Notes: a model not told the origin generated them from the letters alone. DNA of 64,000 nucleotides from Pseudomonas batumici (GCF_000820515.1 NZ_JXDG01000022.1:58710-122709), one strand, 5' to 3'; counted from the stretch's first letter, positions 8,785 through 17,478 are shown. Made by a program: numbers and translations.

Positions 8785-9405
8785 CTACACGGCCCGAACG
8801 GGCCGGTTCGGCGCCAGCGGCGAACCCAGGTCCAGGCAGCGATAGACGGCCTCCGTGACGCGTTGCCTGCGTGTGGGGAACCCGGCTTTCCAACGCCAGC
8901 GAGTGATGTACAACGGAACCGCGAAGAGCAGCCATGCACCGACGCACAGGCCGCCCAGAAAGAGCCAGGACTCGCTGTTCGTTGCCGTTCCCGTCACCGC
9001 GCCCATGCAGGCGCCCATTCCGAGAATGGCCATCAGCAGGGCGGTCAGTGCCAGGACGTAGCGGTGTTCGCTTCCGGGCGGGATGCGTGTCGCGGCGTAA
9101 GGCTCCGAAGTGCCTTGCCAGGCGAAGTGTGCGATGTAGACACCATCGTCTTCCAGGTTGCGCAGGGCGTACACCCAGCGCTCGCCGGTCGGTGTGAGGG
9201 GCGTATCCAGCACCGCCAGCTCGACGCGGTCCCCTTCGGCCAGGAAGGGTGAAGTCGGGTTCCATGAGCGCTCATTGGTGAGGAACCACATCGATTGGCC
9301 ATCAACGTCGAAGCTGTAGGCGTTGCCCCGCTTGTAGAGTGACTTGGCCGTCAGCTTCTTCAGCCGTCCTTCGACGCGCTGGATGTCGGGCAGTTCAGCG
9401 GCCAT
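8785..9405 (-). CDS. Hypothetical inner-membrane protein
   Basis: The 206-residue protein has a soluble N-terminal half that looks beta-rich (for example SFDVDGQSMWFLTNERSW), followed by two membrane helices around 120-165. The C-terminus is short and basic. Its start overlaps the end of the preceding gene by 11 bp, and the upstream lipoprotein gene follows the same direction, so these form one operon. I do not recognise a family. Context suggests an accessory or immunity role in a T6SS effector locus, which is inference. Confidence 0.65.
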   Translation of the reverse strand: MAAELPDIQRVEGRLKKLTAKSLYKRGNAYSFDVDGQSMWFLTNERSWNPTSPFLAEGDRVELAVLDTPLTPTGERWVYALRNLEDDGVYIAHFAWQGTSEPYAATRIPPGSEHRYVLALTALLMAILGMGACMGAVTGTATNSESWLFLGGLCVGAWLLFAVPLYITRWRWKAGFPTRRQRVTEAVYRCLDLGSPLAPNRPVRAV

Positions 9406-9994
9406 GTGCTTGCGCCCCGCAGTACTTCATCATCACCGATGCCATCAACTGCAAGGTCCGCCTGCGACTGAAATTCTCCCAGAGAGCACTGAAGGAAAAG
9501 GCGATCTGGAACAACGAGAACATCAAGGTTGCCATGGCCAGGGCGCCGACGATCAGGAACGGGAAACTCCAGGCAGACTTGATCTGGAGAGCCAGGAAGA
9601 GCGTGGCAGCCCCTATCAGGCCGCCAGCTGCAGCCAGCCGCAGCGCGCGGGGCAGCGAGCTCCATGTCTTTTCGTTGCGCAACTGCGTCGGCTCGGGTGC
9701 AATGGGTTGCTGCGCGCCTTGCGGCAGCAGCCAGTCGAGTGCGTGCGTGCCATCGTGCATCTCGAAAACGCCGGCCACCACCGGCGTACGCTGGTCGGTC
9801 AGGGCCTGCAGGGTCTCGGGGCTGGTGTTCTGCTCGCGCAGGCGAGCGTCGACCACGATGCCGTCGAGAGCAAACCGCACTCGGCCGATATCCATCGACG
9901 TGGTGATGGCGACACGGAAGTTGTCGAGCGGGCCTTCGAGCACCTTGATCGCATGCGCCCGGCGATCCCGCTTGATGGAAATGAGCTCTTTCAT
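9395..9994 (-). CDS. Hypothetical inner-membrane protein
   Basis: The 199-residue protein has a soluble N-terminal part of about 120 residues and two membrane helices near 128-175, then a basic tail. The layout is like that of the downstream protein at 8785-9405, suggesting related roles. The start at 9994 is chosen because GAAGGA lies 8 bp upstream; this places it 4 bp after the stop of the lipoprotein gene. The family is unknown. Tight spacing on both sides supports co-translation with the lipoprotein. Confidence 0.65.
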   Translation of the reverse strand: MKELISIKRDRRAHAIKVLEGPLDNFRVAITTSMDIGRVRFALDGIVVDARLREQNTSPETLQALTDQRTPVVAGVFEMHDGTHALDWLLPQGAQQPIAPEPTQLRNEKTWSSLPRALRLAAAGGLIGAATLFLALQIKSAWSFPFLIVGALAMATLMFSLFQIAFSFSALWENFSRRRTLQLMASVMMKYCGAQAHGR

Positions 9995-9998
9995 GATT

Positions 9999-11009
9999 TC
10001 AGCTTCCTTCGTCGAAGCGAATCCATTCGATGGGATCGTCACGCCATGCGGGTATCGCGGCGGCGCGTTTTTCTCGTTCGTCGCGGTTTTCTTCCTGGGC
10101 CTCTTCGGGGATGTCCAGTCGCTGCTGCTTGGCCCATTCTGGATAGCTGGCTCTTAGTTCATCCACGTACTTGCGTCTTTCGCTCGCGTGGATGGCGATG
10201 CCGTATTGCAGGTCGAGGGACTTTGGAGTGGCGCGCAGGGTGTTGTGGGCGGGCTCGATGACGAAGTCTTCCAGTTCCTTGCCGGTCAGCCGGTCCGCAA
10301 CGAGGTGCGGATTGTTGATGCGTTGCGCCGGGCCGCTGCCTTGCGGCGGCAGCGGCGCCGCAAGGATCACGCCGTAGAAACCGGGGCGCGTCAGCAGGCG
10401 ACGAAGGGCAACCTTTGCCTGTTGGCTGTCGTCGTTGTAGGCCTTGAGACCGATATACAGGACATGATTGCGCACGGCTGCAAACGCAAAGTTGTTCTCA
10501 CCGCTGCCAGCGTTCAAGACCGATGGAATCTCCACATGTCTCAGCGCGAACGACCTGCCACCGTCCATCGAAAGCTCGACGCGGATGTAGTAGCAGTGGG
10601 TCTGCAAGCGTTCTTCCAGCGTGGAGCCGCGAAGGCATTCCTTTTTAAGGTCGCGAGAGACACCATACTGCAGGAATGCGACCACCTGGCGATCGTCGCT
10701 CGAATAGCGGATGGGGATGTTGTCGCCGCTGTTCAGGAACAACGGTCCCATCGGTGTGAGCACGCCCGTGCGGCGATCGAAGTAGCGAATGTTCTTCGAC
10801 ACCTGACCGCGATAGTCGAGGGATTGCTGCGCCAGCAGATACCGCTCGCCGCCAAGGTCGCTCAGGACATATTCGGGCCCTCGGATGGGGTAGGCCACGG
10901 TGTACGAATACTCCATGCCGTCATTGAGGGATAGATAGACGCTCTGGTGGGTGCATCCTGCGAGCAGCAGTGCAGTGACTAGTGTGCAGAGGCCGGTTTT
11001 TTTCTTCAT
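9999..11009 (-). CDS. Periplasmic lipoprotein, T6SS immunity Tli3-like
   Basis: The 336-residue protein starts MKKKTGLCTLVTALLLAGC, a lipoprotein signal with a clear LAGC lipobox. The mature part is beta-rich, with repeated motifs such as LGGERYLLAQQ and LSMDGGRSFALRHVEI that resemble blades of a propeller, as in Tli3 lipase-immunity lipoproteins. It would sit in the periplasm and neutralise an incoming phospholipase effector. Its ATG overlaps the stop of an upstream open frame (ATGA), so it was once coupled to another gene, now truncated. The CDS is secure; the Tli3 link is moderate. Confidence 0.7.
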   Translation of the reverse strand: MKKKTGLCTLVTALLLAGCTHQSVYLSLNDGMEYSYTVAYPIRGPEYVLSDLGGERYLLAQQSLDYRGQVSKNIRYFDRRTGVLTPMGPLFLNSGDNIPIRYSSDDRQVVAFLQYGVSRDLKKECLRGSTLEERLQTHCYYIRVELSMDGGRSFALRHVEIPSVLNAGSGENNFAFAAVRNHVLYIGLKAYNDDSQQAKVALRRLLTRPGFYGVILAAPLPPQGSGPAQRINNPHLVADRLTGKELEDFVIEPAHNTLRATPKSLDLQYGIAIHASERRKYVDELRASYPEWAKQQRLDIPEEAQEENRDEREKRAAAIPAWRDDPIEWIRFDEGS

Positions 11010-11187
11010 GCTGTTCTCGCAAGGGCATGGCCTGCAGCCACAGCATGAGGTCCATCTGTGATTTCGGCACGGTAGCGATGAGGGGGCAGAGCTACTGTTC
11101 TCGGCCAACTCTCGATATTGCGCAGGCCGTTGTCAACAGATACAGCTCGAAGGCTGTCGAAGTGCAGCGCGTTTGCCTCGGAATCAT
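11006..11187 (-). pseudogene. Tail of a truncated gene upstream of the Tli3-like gene
   Basis: A minus-strand frame ends with TGA at 11006-11008, overlapping the ATG of the lipoprotein gene. Its last 60 residues contain SLRAVSVDNGLRNIESWP and end in AAGHALARTA. The exact four-base overlap suggests real former coding. At 11188 the frame runs into the duplicated 84-bp segment, which belongs to a different gene. The lost gene may have been the effector matched to the lipoprotein, but the tail is too short to name. Confidence 0.4.
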
Positions 11188-11271
11188 GTGCAAAAGCTAC
11201 TTTCTGGCTGAACCCTTGGTCAGCCAACAAAAGTTGAGCCATTTGCTGCCGATCCAATGGCAGGCCGGAAC
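11188..11271. repeat. 84-bp duplicated segment, copy 1
   Basis: This segment is identical to 13874-13957 except for one base (C at 11255, G at 13941). Copy 2 lies inside the DHH phosphoesterase gene and encodes residues CKSYFLAEPLVSQQKLSHLL and the next few. Copy 1 keeps the same reading but has no gene around it, so it is a displaced fragment. Confidence 0.95.
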
Positions 11272-11351
11272 ATTTCGATATGCCTTCTGCACTGGCGGGC
11301 CAGGGCGATGGGGGTATGCTTTGGCAAATTTTGTCAAAGACGGACAAAACC

Positions 11352-11588
11352 ATGAGCACCATGAACATCTCCCTGCCGGATGCCCTCAAGTCTTTTGTCG
11401 ATGATCAAGTGAGCCATCGAGGCTACAGAACCAGTAGCGAATATGTGCGGGAACTGATTCGCAAGGATCAGGATCGACAGCACTTGCGTGGTCTGCTGCT
11501 GGCTGGGGCCGAATCGGCTCCCACTGCTCCTGTGGATGGCGATTACTTCGAATCCCTACGTGCCAGGGTTCGGACAGCTCGAGGATGA
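11352..11588 (+). CDS. parD: ParD-type antitoxin
   Basis: The 78-residue protein begins MSTMNISLPDALKSFVDDQV and continues with GYRTSSEYVRELIRKDQD, the ribbon-helix-helix DNA-binding domain of ParD antitoxins. The C-terminal part, ending in GDYFESLRARVRTARG, is the toxin-wrapping tail. It would normally bind ParE and repress its own promoter. The toxin gene that should follow is reduced to its 3' end, so this antitoxin is orphaned. The start follows from the family alignment; upstream in-frame codons are ignored. Confidence 0.87.
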   Translation: MSTMNISLPDALKSFVDDQVSHRGYRTSSEYVRELIRKDQDRQHLRGLLLAGAESAPTAPVDGDYFESLRARVRTARG

Positions 11589-11664
11589 GCACATTGATGT
11601 GTGGCGCGTTTTACATGGCATGCGGGACATTCCTGAATCGCTGGTTGAAAACAGCTCCCATTAA
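11581..11664 (+). pseudogene. ParE toxin, C-terminal remnant
   Basis: Directly at the end of parD a second frame reads HIDVWRVLHGMRDIPESL and ends in TAA at 11662-11664. This is the conserved last strand and tail of ParE/RelE toxins. The first 70 or so residues are missing, including the start. The break lies at the ParD stop codon, so a deletion removed most of parE but left parD whole. Confidence 0.72.
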
Positions 11665-11757
11665 TTTCAGGGATTGTGCTGGGCCCAGGGCGCACCGACC
11701 TACGTTCCCAATCGTCCGGGTTGGAAAACCGTCCGATTGATTGAGGTCGTAGCTCTG

Positions 11758-11794
11758 AAAGAGATCAAGCACTTGGCAGCTTGATCTCTTTTTC
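11758..11794. terminator. Bidirectional terminator
   Basis: A perfect 13-bp stem, AAAGAGATCAAGC with GCTTGATCTCTTT, encloses an 8-nt loop and is followed by a short T run. It lies between the parD/parE remnant (plus) and the end of the lipoprotein gene (minus), so it can serve both. Confidence 0.8.
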
Positions 11795-11912
11795 GTGTAA
11801 GGGCTGTGCAGAGCTGTGTGTCAATGTCTGGCAGACGGTTGGCGTTTTCGCACAGTCTGGGCCGATTACTGGCCGTCGCCAAAGTCAGCAACCGACCCAA
11901 GCGCTCATCCAA

Positions 11913-12617
11913 TCACTTGGCAGCAGTGTCCTTCTGTGGGCTATTGGTGCCATACAGTGACAGATGATTGGCGATGCACATATCGAACGCCTCTACCAGG
12001 AACAGGTGGGGCTTGGAGGCCACAGGCGGAACCAGGCAGCGGGTGGTCACACGTTGCCCAAGCATTTCCGTATCGATATAGATGAGATTCACCGGCGCCT
12101 TTTTCGGATTCTCCTCTTCACTGAAATACGCACGGGTGTATTCCTCATCGCCTGCGGTTTTTTCAAGCAGCGTGCTGTCGATGCGGCTGGTCAGAACGTC
12201 TCCGGCAGGAAACTTCTTATCCGCCATGAGCGCAACGCCGATCGGGCCGGTGAACCCGGCAAGAAGTGCGTTCTTGCGCAGTTGCGACTGTATGTTGGCG
12301 TAGGTCGCAAAGTGCAGCACCTTGATCGTCGGTTGGCTGCTCAGCTCCGGAAACTTCTCATAGGCGCGATGGGCCAGCAGTCGCATGCCTGTTGGTTTGG
12401 TCGAGCCGTCCGCCATACGATAAATGCCGTAGGCACTACTGGTGATCAGAAGGCTGAAGATTTCTTTTTCGCTCTCGCTACGTGGGCGCAAGTCCTGAAT
12501 GGTGATTTTGTCGGACTGCTCGATTCCCGGAAATACCGGCGGAGGCAGCGAAGGCTGGCTGGCGCAACCCGCAATGACGAGCGCGGAGGTCACGAGAAGG
12601 GTTTTCAAAGCGTGCAT
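11913..12617 (-). CDS. Hypothetical lipoprotein
   Basis: The 234-residue protein starts with a lipoprotein signal, MHALKTLLVTSALVIAGC, lipobox IAGC. The mature part is soluble and mixed alpha/beta, with a conserved-looking ITIQDLRPRSESEKEIFSLL near its start and a paired cysteine region (TTRCLVPP, FDMCIANHL) at the end. Similar lipoproteins are common in pseudomonads without known function. It would be anchored to the inner or outer membrane facing the periplasm. It is a single gene, and no family name is offered. Confidence 0.75.
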   Translation of the reverse strand: MHALKTLLVTSALVIAGCASQPSLPPPVFPGIEQSDKITIQDLRPRSESEKEIFSLLITSSAYGIYRMADGSTKPTGMRLLAHRAYEKFPELSSQPTIKVLHFATYANIQSQLRKNALLAGFTGPIGVALMADKKFPAGDVLTSRIDSTLLEKTAGDEEYTRAYFSEEENPKKAPVNLIYIDTEMLGQRVTTRCLVPPVASKPHLFLVEAFDMCIANHLSLYGTNSPQKDTAAK

Positions 12618-12927
12618 AAGACGTCCTGTTGTCTGTTGTCAGGGGAAATGGAAGAGCTTTGGATGGACTTCGAATTTCTTGCAGGGGGGATGAAGCATCC
12701 TGGGTAGACCGTTACTGGCTGATCTGAAAAAGCTCATGCAGGACGGTCATTTTCATAACGAATCAATAGAGGCAGTATGCCATCACTGAGCTTTGTCCGG
12801 TACTGAGTTGTTCGACCAGCCGTTGAAAAAGGCCGACAAGGGCAGCGATACGCCTCGACCAGCATGGCATCTTTTGGCACGCTGATACGCTGTTTTAATT
12901 ATGGAAAATGGATTTTAAGGAAAGCCA
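12618..12927. other. Intergenic region without a recognisable gene
   Basis: About 310 bp between a minus-strand lipoprotein gene and a plus-strand gene pair. It should contain both promoters. No RNA structure or conserved coding was seen. Confidence 0.45.
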
Positions 12928-13113
12928 ATGTCGATACGGAACCGGGAAACGTTTGAACGTATGCTGCAAGCGATGCTGGGCGGGATCACTGGGGCCACCG
13001 TGCGTATTTCCATCGACGAAGAACAGCGTCAATTCGCGTATGGGCGGATTCTGGAGGGCATTGCCCAGGCGCTGAATGCTCCGGCAGCTCACGTTGTGGT
13101 CCACGTGTCATGA
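12928..13113 (+). CDS. Small hypothetical protein, coupled to the DHH gene
   Basis: This 61-residue protein begins MSIRNRETFERMLQAML and ends AAHVVVHVS. Its stop overlaps the ATG of the DHH phosphoesterase gene (ATGA at 13110-13113), and AAGGAAAG lies upstream of its ATG. Tight coupling supports a real gene. It is soluble and probably helical then beta-stranded. The family is unknown; it may be a partner or regulatory subunit of the phosphoesterase. Confidence 0.55.
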   Translation: MSIRNRETFERMLQAMLGGITGATVRISIDEEQRQFAYGRILEGIAQALNAPAAHVVVHVS

Positions 13114-14057
13114 GGGTGGTGACCTCCGGCTCGGCGTACCTGGACATCGACGCATACGCCTGTTGCATTGCGTACGCCGAGCTGTTGAATCACCAAGGCG
13201 TCGAGGCTCGGGCCGTCAGTAGCGCACCGCTCAATGCCAGCATCTCCAGGACCGTGCTTGGCTGGCAATCATCTCTGGACGATTACCGGCCGAGAGCAGG
13301 TGATGAGTTCGTGTTGGTGGATGTCTCCGACTACCACCATTTCGACCCGGTGGTGGTGCTCGATCAGGTGGTGGAAGTCATTGACCATCACCCCGGCTTT
13401 GAAAGCTATTGGGCGCAGAAACTCGGATCTGCGGCAGACATTCTGCCGATCGGCGCAGCGGCGACTCAGATTTTTCAGCGTTGGGAGGCGGCAGATCTGT
13501 TGCCGCTGATTAGCGAACAAAGTGCTGCGTTGCTGGCCACGGCGATTCTGGACAATACCCTGAATTTCACAGGGCAGTTGACCACCCAATCGGATATCCG
13601 GGCTTATGACGTCCTCGCGCGGCGGGCGAAACTGGCAGAGGACTGGCCCGAACGGTATTTCTCCGAGTGCCAAGCCTCGATCGAGTCGGACCTGATTGGT
13701 GCGTTGGCGGCTGATATGAAGCGGCTGCAAGCCGAGAGCAACCTGCCGCAGGTTTTCGCGCAGATGACGGTGTGGGATGCCGCTGCGCTGATCCGAACGC
13801 ATCGCTCAACGATCAGTCACTGGCTGGCGGCGCAGGGTGGAGACTGGCTGTTGAACGTCATCAGCATCCGCGAGTGCAAAAGCTACTTTCTGGCTGAACC
13901 CTTGGTCAGCCAACAAAAGTTGAGCCATTTGCTGCCGATCGAATGGCAGGCCGGAACGGCTGTGCTTGAGCGCTCGCTGTTGCGTAAGGAACTGTTGAGG
14001 TTGGGCTTGGCCCGCATCTCCGTTGCAGACGCTATGCCGCAGATAGCACGAAGTTGA
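13110..14057 (+). CDS. DHH family phosphoesterase
   Basis: The 315-residue protein carries the DHH phosphoesterase metal motifs: LDIDAYACC at 11-19, VDVSD at 70-74 and IDHHPGF at 91-97. These belong to the family of manganese pyrophosphatases, RecJ and oligoribonucleases. The C-terminal part would be the substrate-binding DHHA1-like domain. Its substrate is not evident. A stretch of 84 bp inside its 3' region (13874-13957) is duplicated at 11188-11271. It is translationally coupled to the small upstream gene. Confidence 0.82.
   Translation: MRVVTSGSAYLDIDAYACCIAYAELLNHQGVEARAVSSAPLNASISRTVLGWQSSLDDYRPRAGDEFVLVDVSDYHHFDPVVVLDQVVEVIDHHPGFESYWAQKLGSAADILPIGAAATQIFQRWEAADLLPLISEQSAALLATAILDNTLNFTGQLTTQSDIRAYDVLARRAKLAEDWPERYFSECQASIESDLIGALAADMKRLQAESNLPQVFAQMTVWDAAALIRTHRSTISHWLAAQGGDWLLNVISIRECKSYFLAEPLVSQQKLSHLLPIEWQAGTAVLERSLLRKELLRLGLARISVADAMPQIARS
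13874..13957. repeat. 84-bp duplicated segment, copy 2 (source copy)
   Basis: This is the in-gene copy of the segment also found at 11188-11271, with one mismatch. It encodes an uninterrupted part of the DHH phosphoesterase C-terminus, so it is probably the original. Confidence 0.95.
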
Positions 14058-14077
14058 GCCGATGACATTTACGAAAA

Positions 14078-14344
14078 TCAGGTCTGTGCCGGGATCGGCG
14101 CGTTTGGCGCAAGAAAGGGCTTCAGGTCGCGCCACGGAATGATGACCTCGGTCGTCCCAAACGCGTAGGCGAGCACGGCGTATGGGTTAATAGTAATCAA
14201 CAGGCCGTCTTGCGTAAGCGTCCAGTCATGGATGTTGGTTGCTACGCGCTCGACCTGCTTGCGTTCCACTTGCGCGCCGTCAGCTTTCTTTTCGATGACC
14301 TCGTAGCTTCGATCGGTCAAAAAGTCTTTCCAAGCGGTGCCCAT
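14078..14344 (-). pseudogene. DUF3298/RsiV-like protein, C-terminal fragment
   Basis: The frame encodes 88 residues including DWTLTQDGLLITINPYAVLA and TEVIIPWRDLKPFL, which match the end of DUF3298 domains found in RsiV-like periplasmic proteins. In the family a lipoprotein or membrane anchor and a further 150 or so residues precede this part. Upstream the frame stays open only to about 14400 (HALEASDLFN continues the homology) before a stop. The N-terminal portion and signal peptide are missing, so it is called a truncated gene. A short expressed protein cannot be excluded. Confidence 0.6.
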
Positions 14345-14441
14345 GTTGAACAGATCCGAAGCTTCAAGGGCATGGAGGTGCGCTTCTGGCCGAAAGCACT
14401 CTCGTCACCAGTGTTAGACTGCGCGGCTTCCAGACCCAATC

Positions 14442-14882
14442 ATGGACGCGAAAATGGTCGAAAAGATAGTGAAGTCGAAGCTGGTCAATTTTCTGGTGGC
14501 TGACGCCCAGGTGGATTACGACACCGTGAGCGATCTGTACTCCGTAGCCGAGTGTGGTGATGTGGACGCGGTTGCCGATGTGCTGGAGGCCTTCAAGGAA
14601 GCTTACGGAGGGTTGTGGGTTGGCGGGAAGATGGTGCTTAGCCAAACTGCAGTTCGCTTGAGCGCCAATCTCATGAACCGCATCGTTCAGGAGGGGACCC
14701 TGGATATTGAACTGCCATTGGCAATGGTTCGAAAGGTCAGTGTTGAAGGTGGGTTTGTGACGAAGATAGTGCGTCTGGATACCGACGCTGGCAGCGTTAA
14801 ATTTCGGTGTTTCGGTGCGAAGGACATCGCCTCGCTGATAGAGAAGATGATCATTTCACCGGCCTCGATACTCACGCGGTAA
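14442..14882 (+). CDS. Hypothetical protein, possibly PH-like
   Basis: The 146-residue soluble protein has a helical N-terminal half (MVEKIVKSKLVNFLVADAQV) and a beta-rich C-terminal half (LDIELPLAMVRKVSVEGGF, TKIVRLDTDAGSVKFRCFG) ending in a helix. The second half looks like a bacterial PH/GRAM-type barrel, in which such a strand order and a C-terminal helix are usual. That is inference. No operon partner is near, and no family was recognised. Confidence 0.6.
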   Translation: MDAKMVEKIVKSKLVNFLVADAQVDYDTVSDLYSVAECGDVDAVADVLEAFKEAYGGLWVGGKMVLSQTAVRLSANLMNRIVQEGTLDIELPLAMVRKVSVEGGFVTKIVRLDTDAGSVKFRCFGAKDIASLIEKMIISPASILTR

Positions 14883-15169
14883 GCGGGGTTTGTGGCGCCC
14901 GCCCAACGGCCAGGCTACGGAGGAGGGCGCTTCAATCAGTCTTGCGGATCAATCGCCCAAGTCACCTATGACGGTGGTATTGAACGGCCTTTTCGGTGAA
15001 CGACCCGCTATTTTCCTTGAGTTAGAGCTTTCAAGCTCAAACCCCAAAGCTCTCCGACGCGGATGACTTTGCGGATAACGTCTCAATGCAATGCATTTGC
15101 ATGGCACTTTTTTGTCTTTGTGATGACAAAGCCTGCGCTAGCAGGAAGCTTCACTCACAAGGATGCGAA

Positions 15170-16921
15170 ATGTCTTTCGACGCTCTAGTCAGAGTCAGAA
15201 CAAAACCGTCTGGTTTGCGGCGCTCTTGCGTTGTTAACTGTACTGTCGTTGGTTTTCTTGCCAGCCTTCCTGTGCTGGCGGCTGAACCTCGGGCGCCAGC
15301 CCAACAATTGCTGCTTCAGCAACAGCGTGAGCGTGTTCAGCGCGAGCAACTGGAGCCTTCGCCTGACGTTCGCCTAGAGGCCCCGCAAGACAGCGCCAAC
15401 CACCTGCGATTGCCGCTGAATGAAGCGCCCTGCTTCAAGATCGACCACATCGAACTCAGCGGCGACCAGGCTGAAAATTTCCAGTGGGCCCTGCAGGCAG
15501 CCAATTCTGCGGACGATCCAGTGCAAGGGCACTGCGTCGGCGCCGGCGGCATCAACCTGATTATGAAGCGCATTCAGAATGCGATCATCGCACGCGGCTT
15601 TATAACCACCCGTGTGCTTGCGCAAGCCCAGGACCTGAACCAGGGCACCCTGTCGCTGGTGCTGGTACCTGGCCGTATCAAGCACATCCGTTTTGACCAA
15701 GGCACATCCTCGCGTGCCAACTCCTGGAACGCCATGCCGGCCTCTCCCGGCGATGTGCTGAACCTACGGGATATCGAACAGGCACTGGAAAACTTCAAAC
15801 GTGTGCCTACCGCAGAAGCGGATGTGCAAATCACGCCTGCCCAAGGCGAGGATGCGCAGCCAGGGGACAGTGATGTAATCATCGCCTGGCGGCAAGCGAT
15901 TCCGGTACGAGTAAGCCTATCGGTGGACGACTCCGGCAGCAAGCAAACCGGCAAGTACCAAGGCAGCGTGGCGTTGTCGCTGGACAACCTGGCCACCCTC
16001 AATGACCTGTTCTATTTCAGTTTCAACCACGACCTGGGCGGCGGCGAGAGCGGCGATCGTGGTTCCAAGGGCCACACCGTGCACTATTCGGTGCCCTACG
16101 GCTATTGGCAACTGAGCCTGACTTCCAGTGAGTACGACTACCACCAGACGGTTGCTGGGGCCAACCAGACTTACTCTTATCAAGGTAGCAGCCGCACGAA
16201 TGAGATCCAACTGTCGCGGGTGATCTATCGCGATGCGGTGCGCAAGACCACCGTGTCCCTCGGCGGATGGAGCCGCACCTCCAGCAACTTTATCGACGAC
16301 ACCGAAATCGAGCTCCAGCGTCGGCGCATGGCCGGCTGGCAGGCCGGGATCAACCACCGTGAATTCATCGGCACCAGCACCCTCGACCTGGGACTGCATT
16401 ATCGCCGTGGTACCGGCGCCCGGCATGCCCTGCGTGCGCCGGAGGAAGACAACGGCGAAGGCACCTCACGCTCGCAGATCATTTTCGCCAACGCGCAATT
16501 GCAGGTGCCGTTCACCCTGGCTGAGCAACGGCTGCGCTACATCGCCGGCTGGCGTGCGCAATGGAACCGCACGGCGCTGATCCCGCAGGATCGCTTTTCG
16601 ATTGGCGGGCGCTACACCGTGCGTGGCTTCGATGGCGAGCAGATCCTTTCGGCCGAACGCGGCTGGACCTTCAGCAATGACCTGGGCCTGAGCCTGGCCA
16701 ACACCGGCCAGGAACTGTACCTGGGTGTGGATTGTGGCGAAGTCGGTGGACATTCGACCCAGTACCTTTCGGGCCGGCGCTTGGCAGGTGCAGTGGTTGG
16801 CCTGCGCGGCGGTTACAAGCAGTTTTCCTACGACATCTACACCGGCAAACCCCTGGAAAAACCCAAAGGTTTCCAGACCGCCGATGTGACCAGTGGCTTT
16901 AGCGCCAACTGGTCATTTTGA
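15170..16921 (+). CDS. Two-partner secretion outer-membrane transporter (ShlB/FhaC/HecB family)
   Basis: The 583-residue protein is the TpsB pore that exports the adjacent TpsA protein across the outer membrane. Signal-like residues 1-40 end near VLAAEP. A Gln/Arg-rich linker helix follows, then POTRA-like regions, for example CFKIDHIELSG and LSLVLVPGRIKHIRF. The C-terminal barrel contains the conserved FSIGGRYTVRGFDGE motif of the L6 loop and ends with a terminal phenylalanine. The ATG at 15170 is chosen because AAGGA lies 8 bp upstream. It overlaps the next gene by 4 bp. Confidence 0.94.
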   Translation: MSFDALVRVRTKPSGLRRSCVVNCTVVGFLASLPVLAAEPRAPAQQLLLQQQRERVQREQLEPSPDVRLEAPQDSANHLRLPLNEAPCFKIDHIELSGDQAENFQWALQAANSADDPVQGHCVGAGGINLIMKRIQNAIIARGFITTRVLAQAQDLNQGTLSLVLVPGRIKHIRFDQGTSSRANSWNAMPASPGDVLNLRDIEQALENFKRVPTAEADVQITPAQGEDAQPGDSDVIIAWRQAIPVRVSLSVDDSGSKQTGKYQGSVALSLDNLATLNDLFYFSFNHDLGGGESGDRGSKGHTVHYSVPYGYWQLSLTSSEYDYHQTVAGANQTYSYQGSSRTNEIQLSRVIYRDAVRKTTVSLGGWSRTSSNFIDDTEIELQRRRMAGWQAGINHREFIGTSTLDLGLHYRRGTGARHALRAPEEDNGEGTSRSQIIFANAQLQVPFTLAEQRLRYIAGWRAQWNRTALIPQDRFSIGGRYTVRGFDGEQILSAERGWTFSNDLGLSLANTGQELYLGVDCGEVGGHSTQYLSGRRLAGAVVGLRGGYKQFSYDIYTGKPLEKPKGFQTADVTSGFSANWSF

Positions 16922-17454
16922 AGGAGGCCACCGTGCACCACGACACCCTGGAGGTGCTCACCCCTGAATGGGCCGACAGCCCCATCGACGAAGCCCAGGT
17001 GCTGGGTTCGGCGGTATGGCTATGGATGCACTCGACGAATCATCAAGATGCTCCCTTGCACAGCCTGTCGACCCTATTGTTGCCGGCCATCAAGAAGCGC
17101 CAGTTCATTTTGATCAGCGAAGCAGGCCGCCCCGTGTTTTTCCTGTCGTGGCTGAACCTCAGCGCCGAAGCCGAGGCGCGCTATCTGCGCGAGCCAGCGG
17201 TGTGCTTGCCTCCGGCGGACTGGGACAGCGGTGACCGGCTGTGGATCAACGACTGGGTCGCTCCGTTTGGCCACACCCGGTGTGTCAGCAGTTTGTTGCG
17301 CCGTCGCCTGTGGGCCAGGCGGATCGGCCGCTCGCTGTATCACCGGGGCGAAGAGCGCGGGATGCGCGTCTTGAATTTCCAGGGCATCGCCGTCCCGGAT
17401 CTGGAGGCGCAAGCCTGGTTCGCCACACACCCGTTACCCGGTCACGCGTTCTGA
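16918..17454 (+). CDS. HlyC/RtxC-like toxin-activating lysine acyltransferase
   Basis: The 178-residue protein matches the HlyC family that transfers fatty acyl groups from acyl-ACP to toxin lysines. It shows LGSAVWLWMHSTNHQDAPL at 29-47, with His42 in the catalytic position, then LLLPAIKKRQFIL and GDRLWINDWVAPFGH, whose Asp is the second catalytic residue. It overlaps the TpsB gene by 4 bp and lies 24 bp before the TpsA gene, so TpsA is the likely substrate. HlyC-like genes in this position are known from some contact-dependent inhibition loci (cdiBCAI order). Acylation of this TpsA is inference. Confidence 0.87.
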   Translation: MKEATVHHDTLEVLTPEWADSPIDEAQVLGSAVWLWMHSTNHQDAPLHSLSTLLLPAIKKRQFILISEAGRPVFFLSWLNLSAEAEARYLREPAVCLPPADWDSGDRLWINDWVAPFGHTRCVSSLLRRRLWARRIGRSLYHRGEERGMRVLNFQGIAVPDLEAQAWFATHPLPGHAF

Positions 17455-17478
17455 TCGACCACCGCGCAAAGGATTTGC

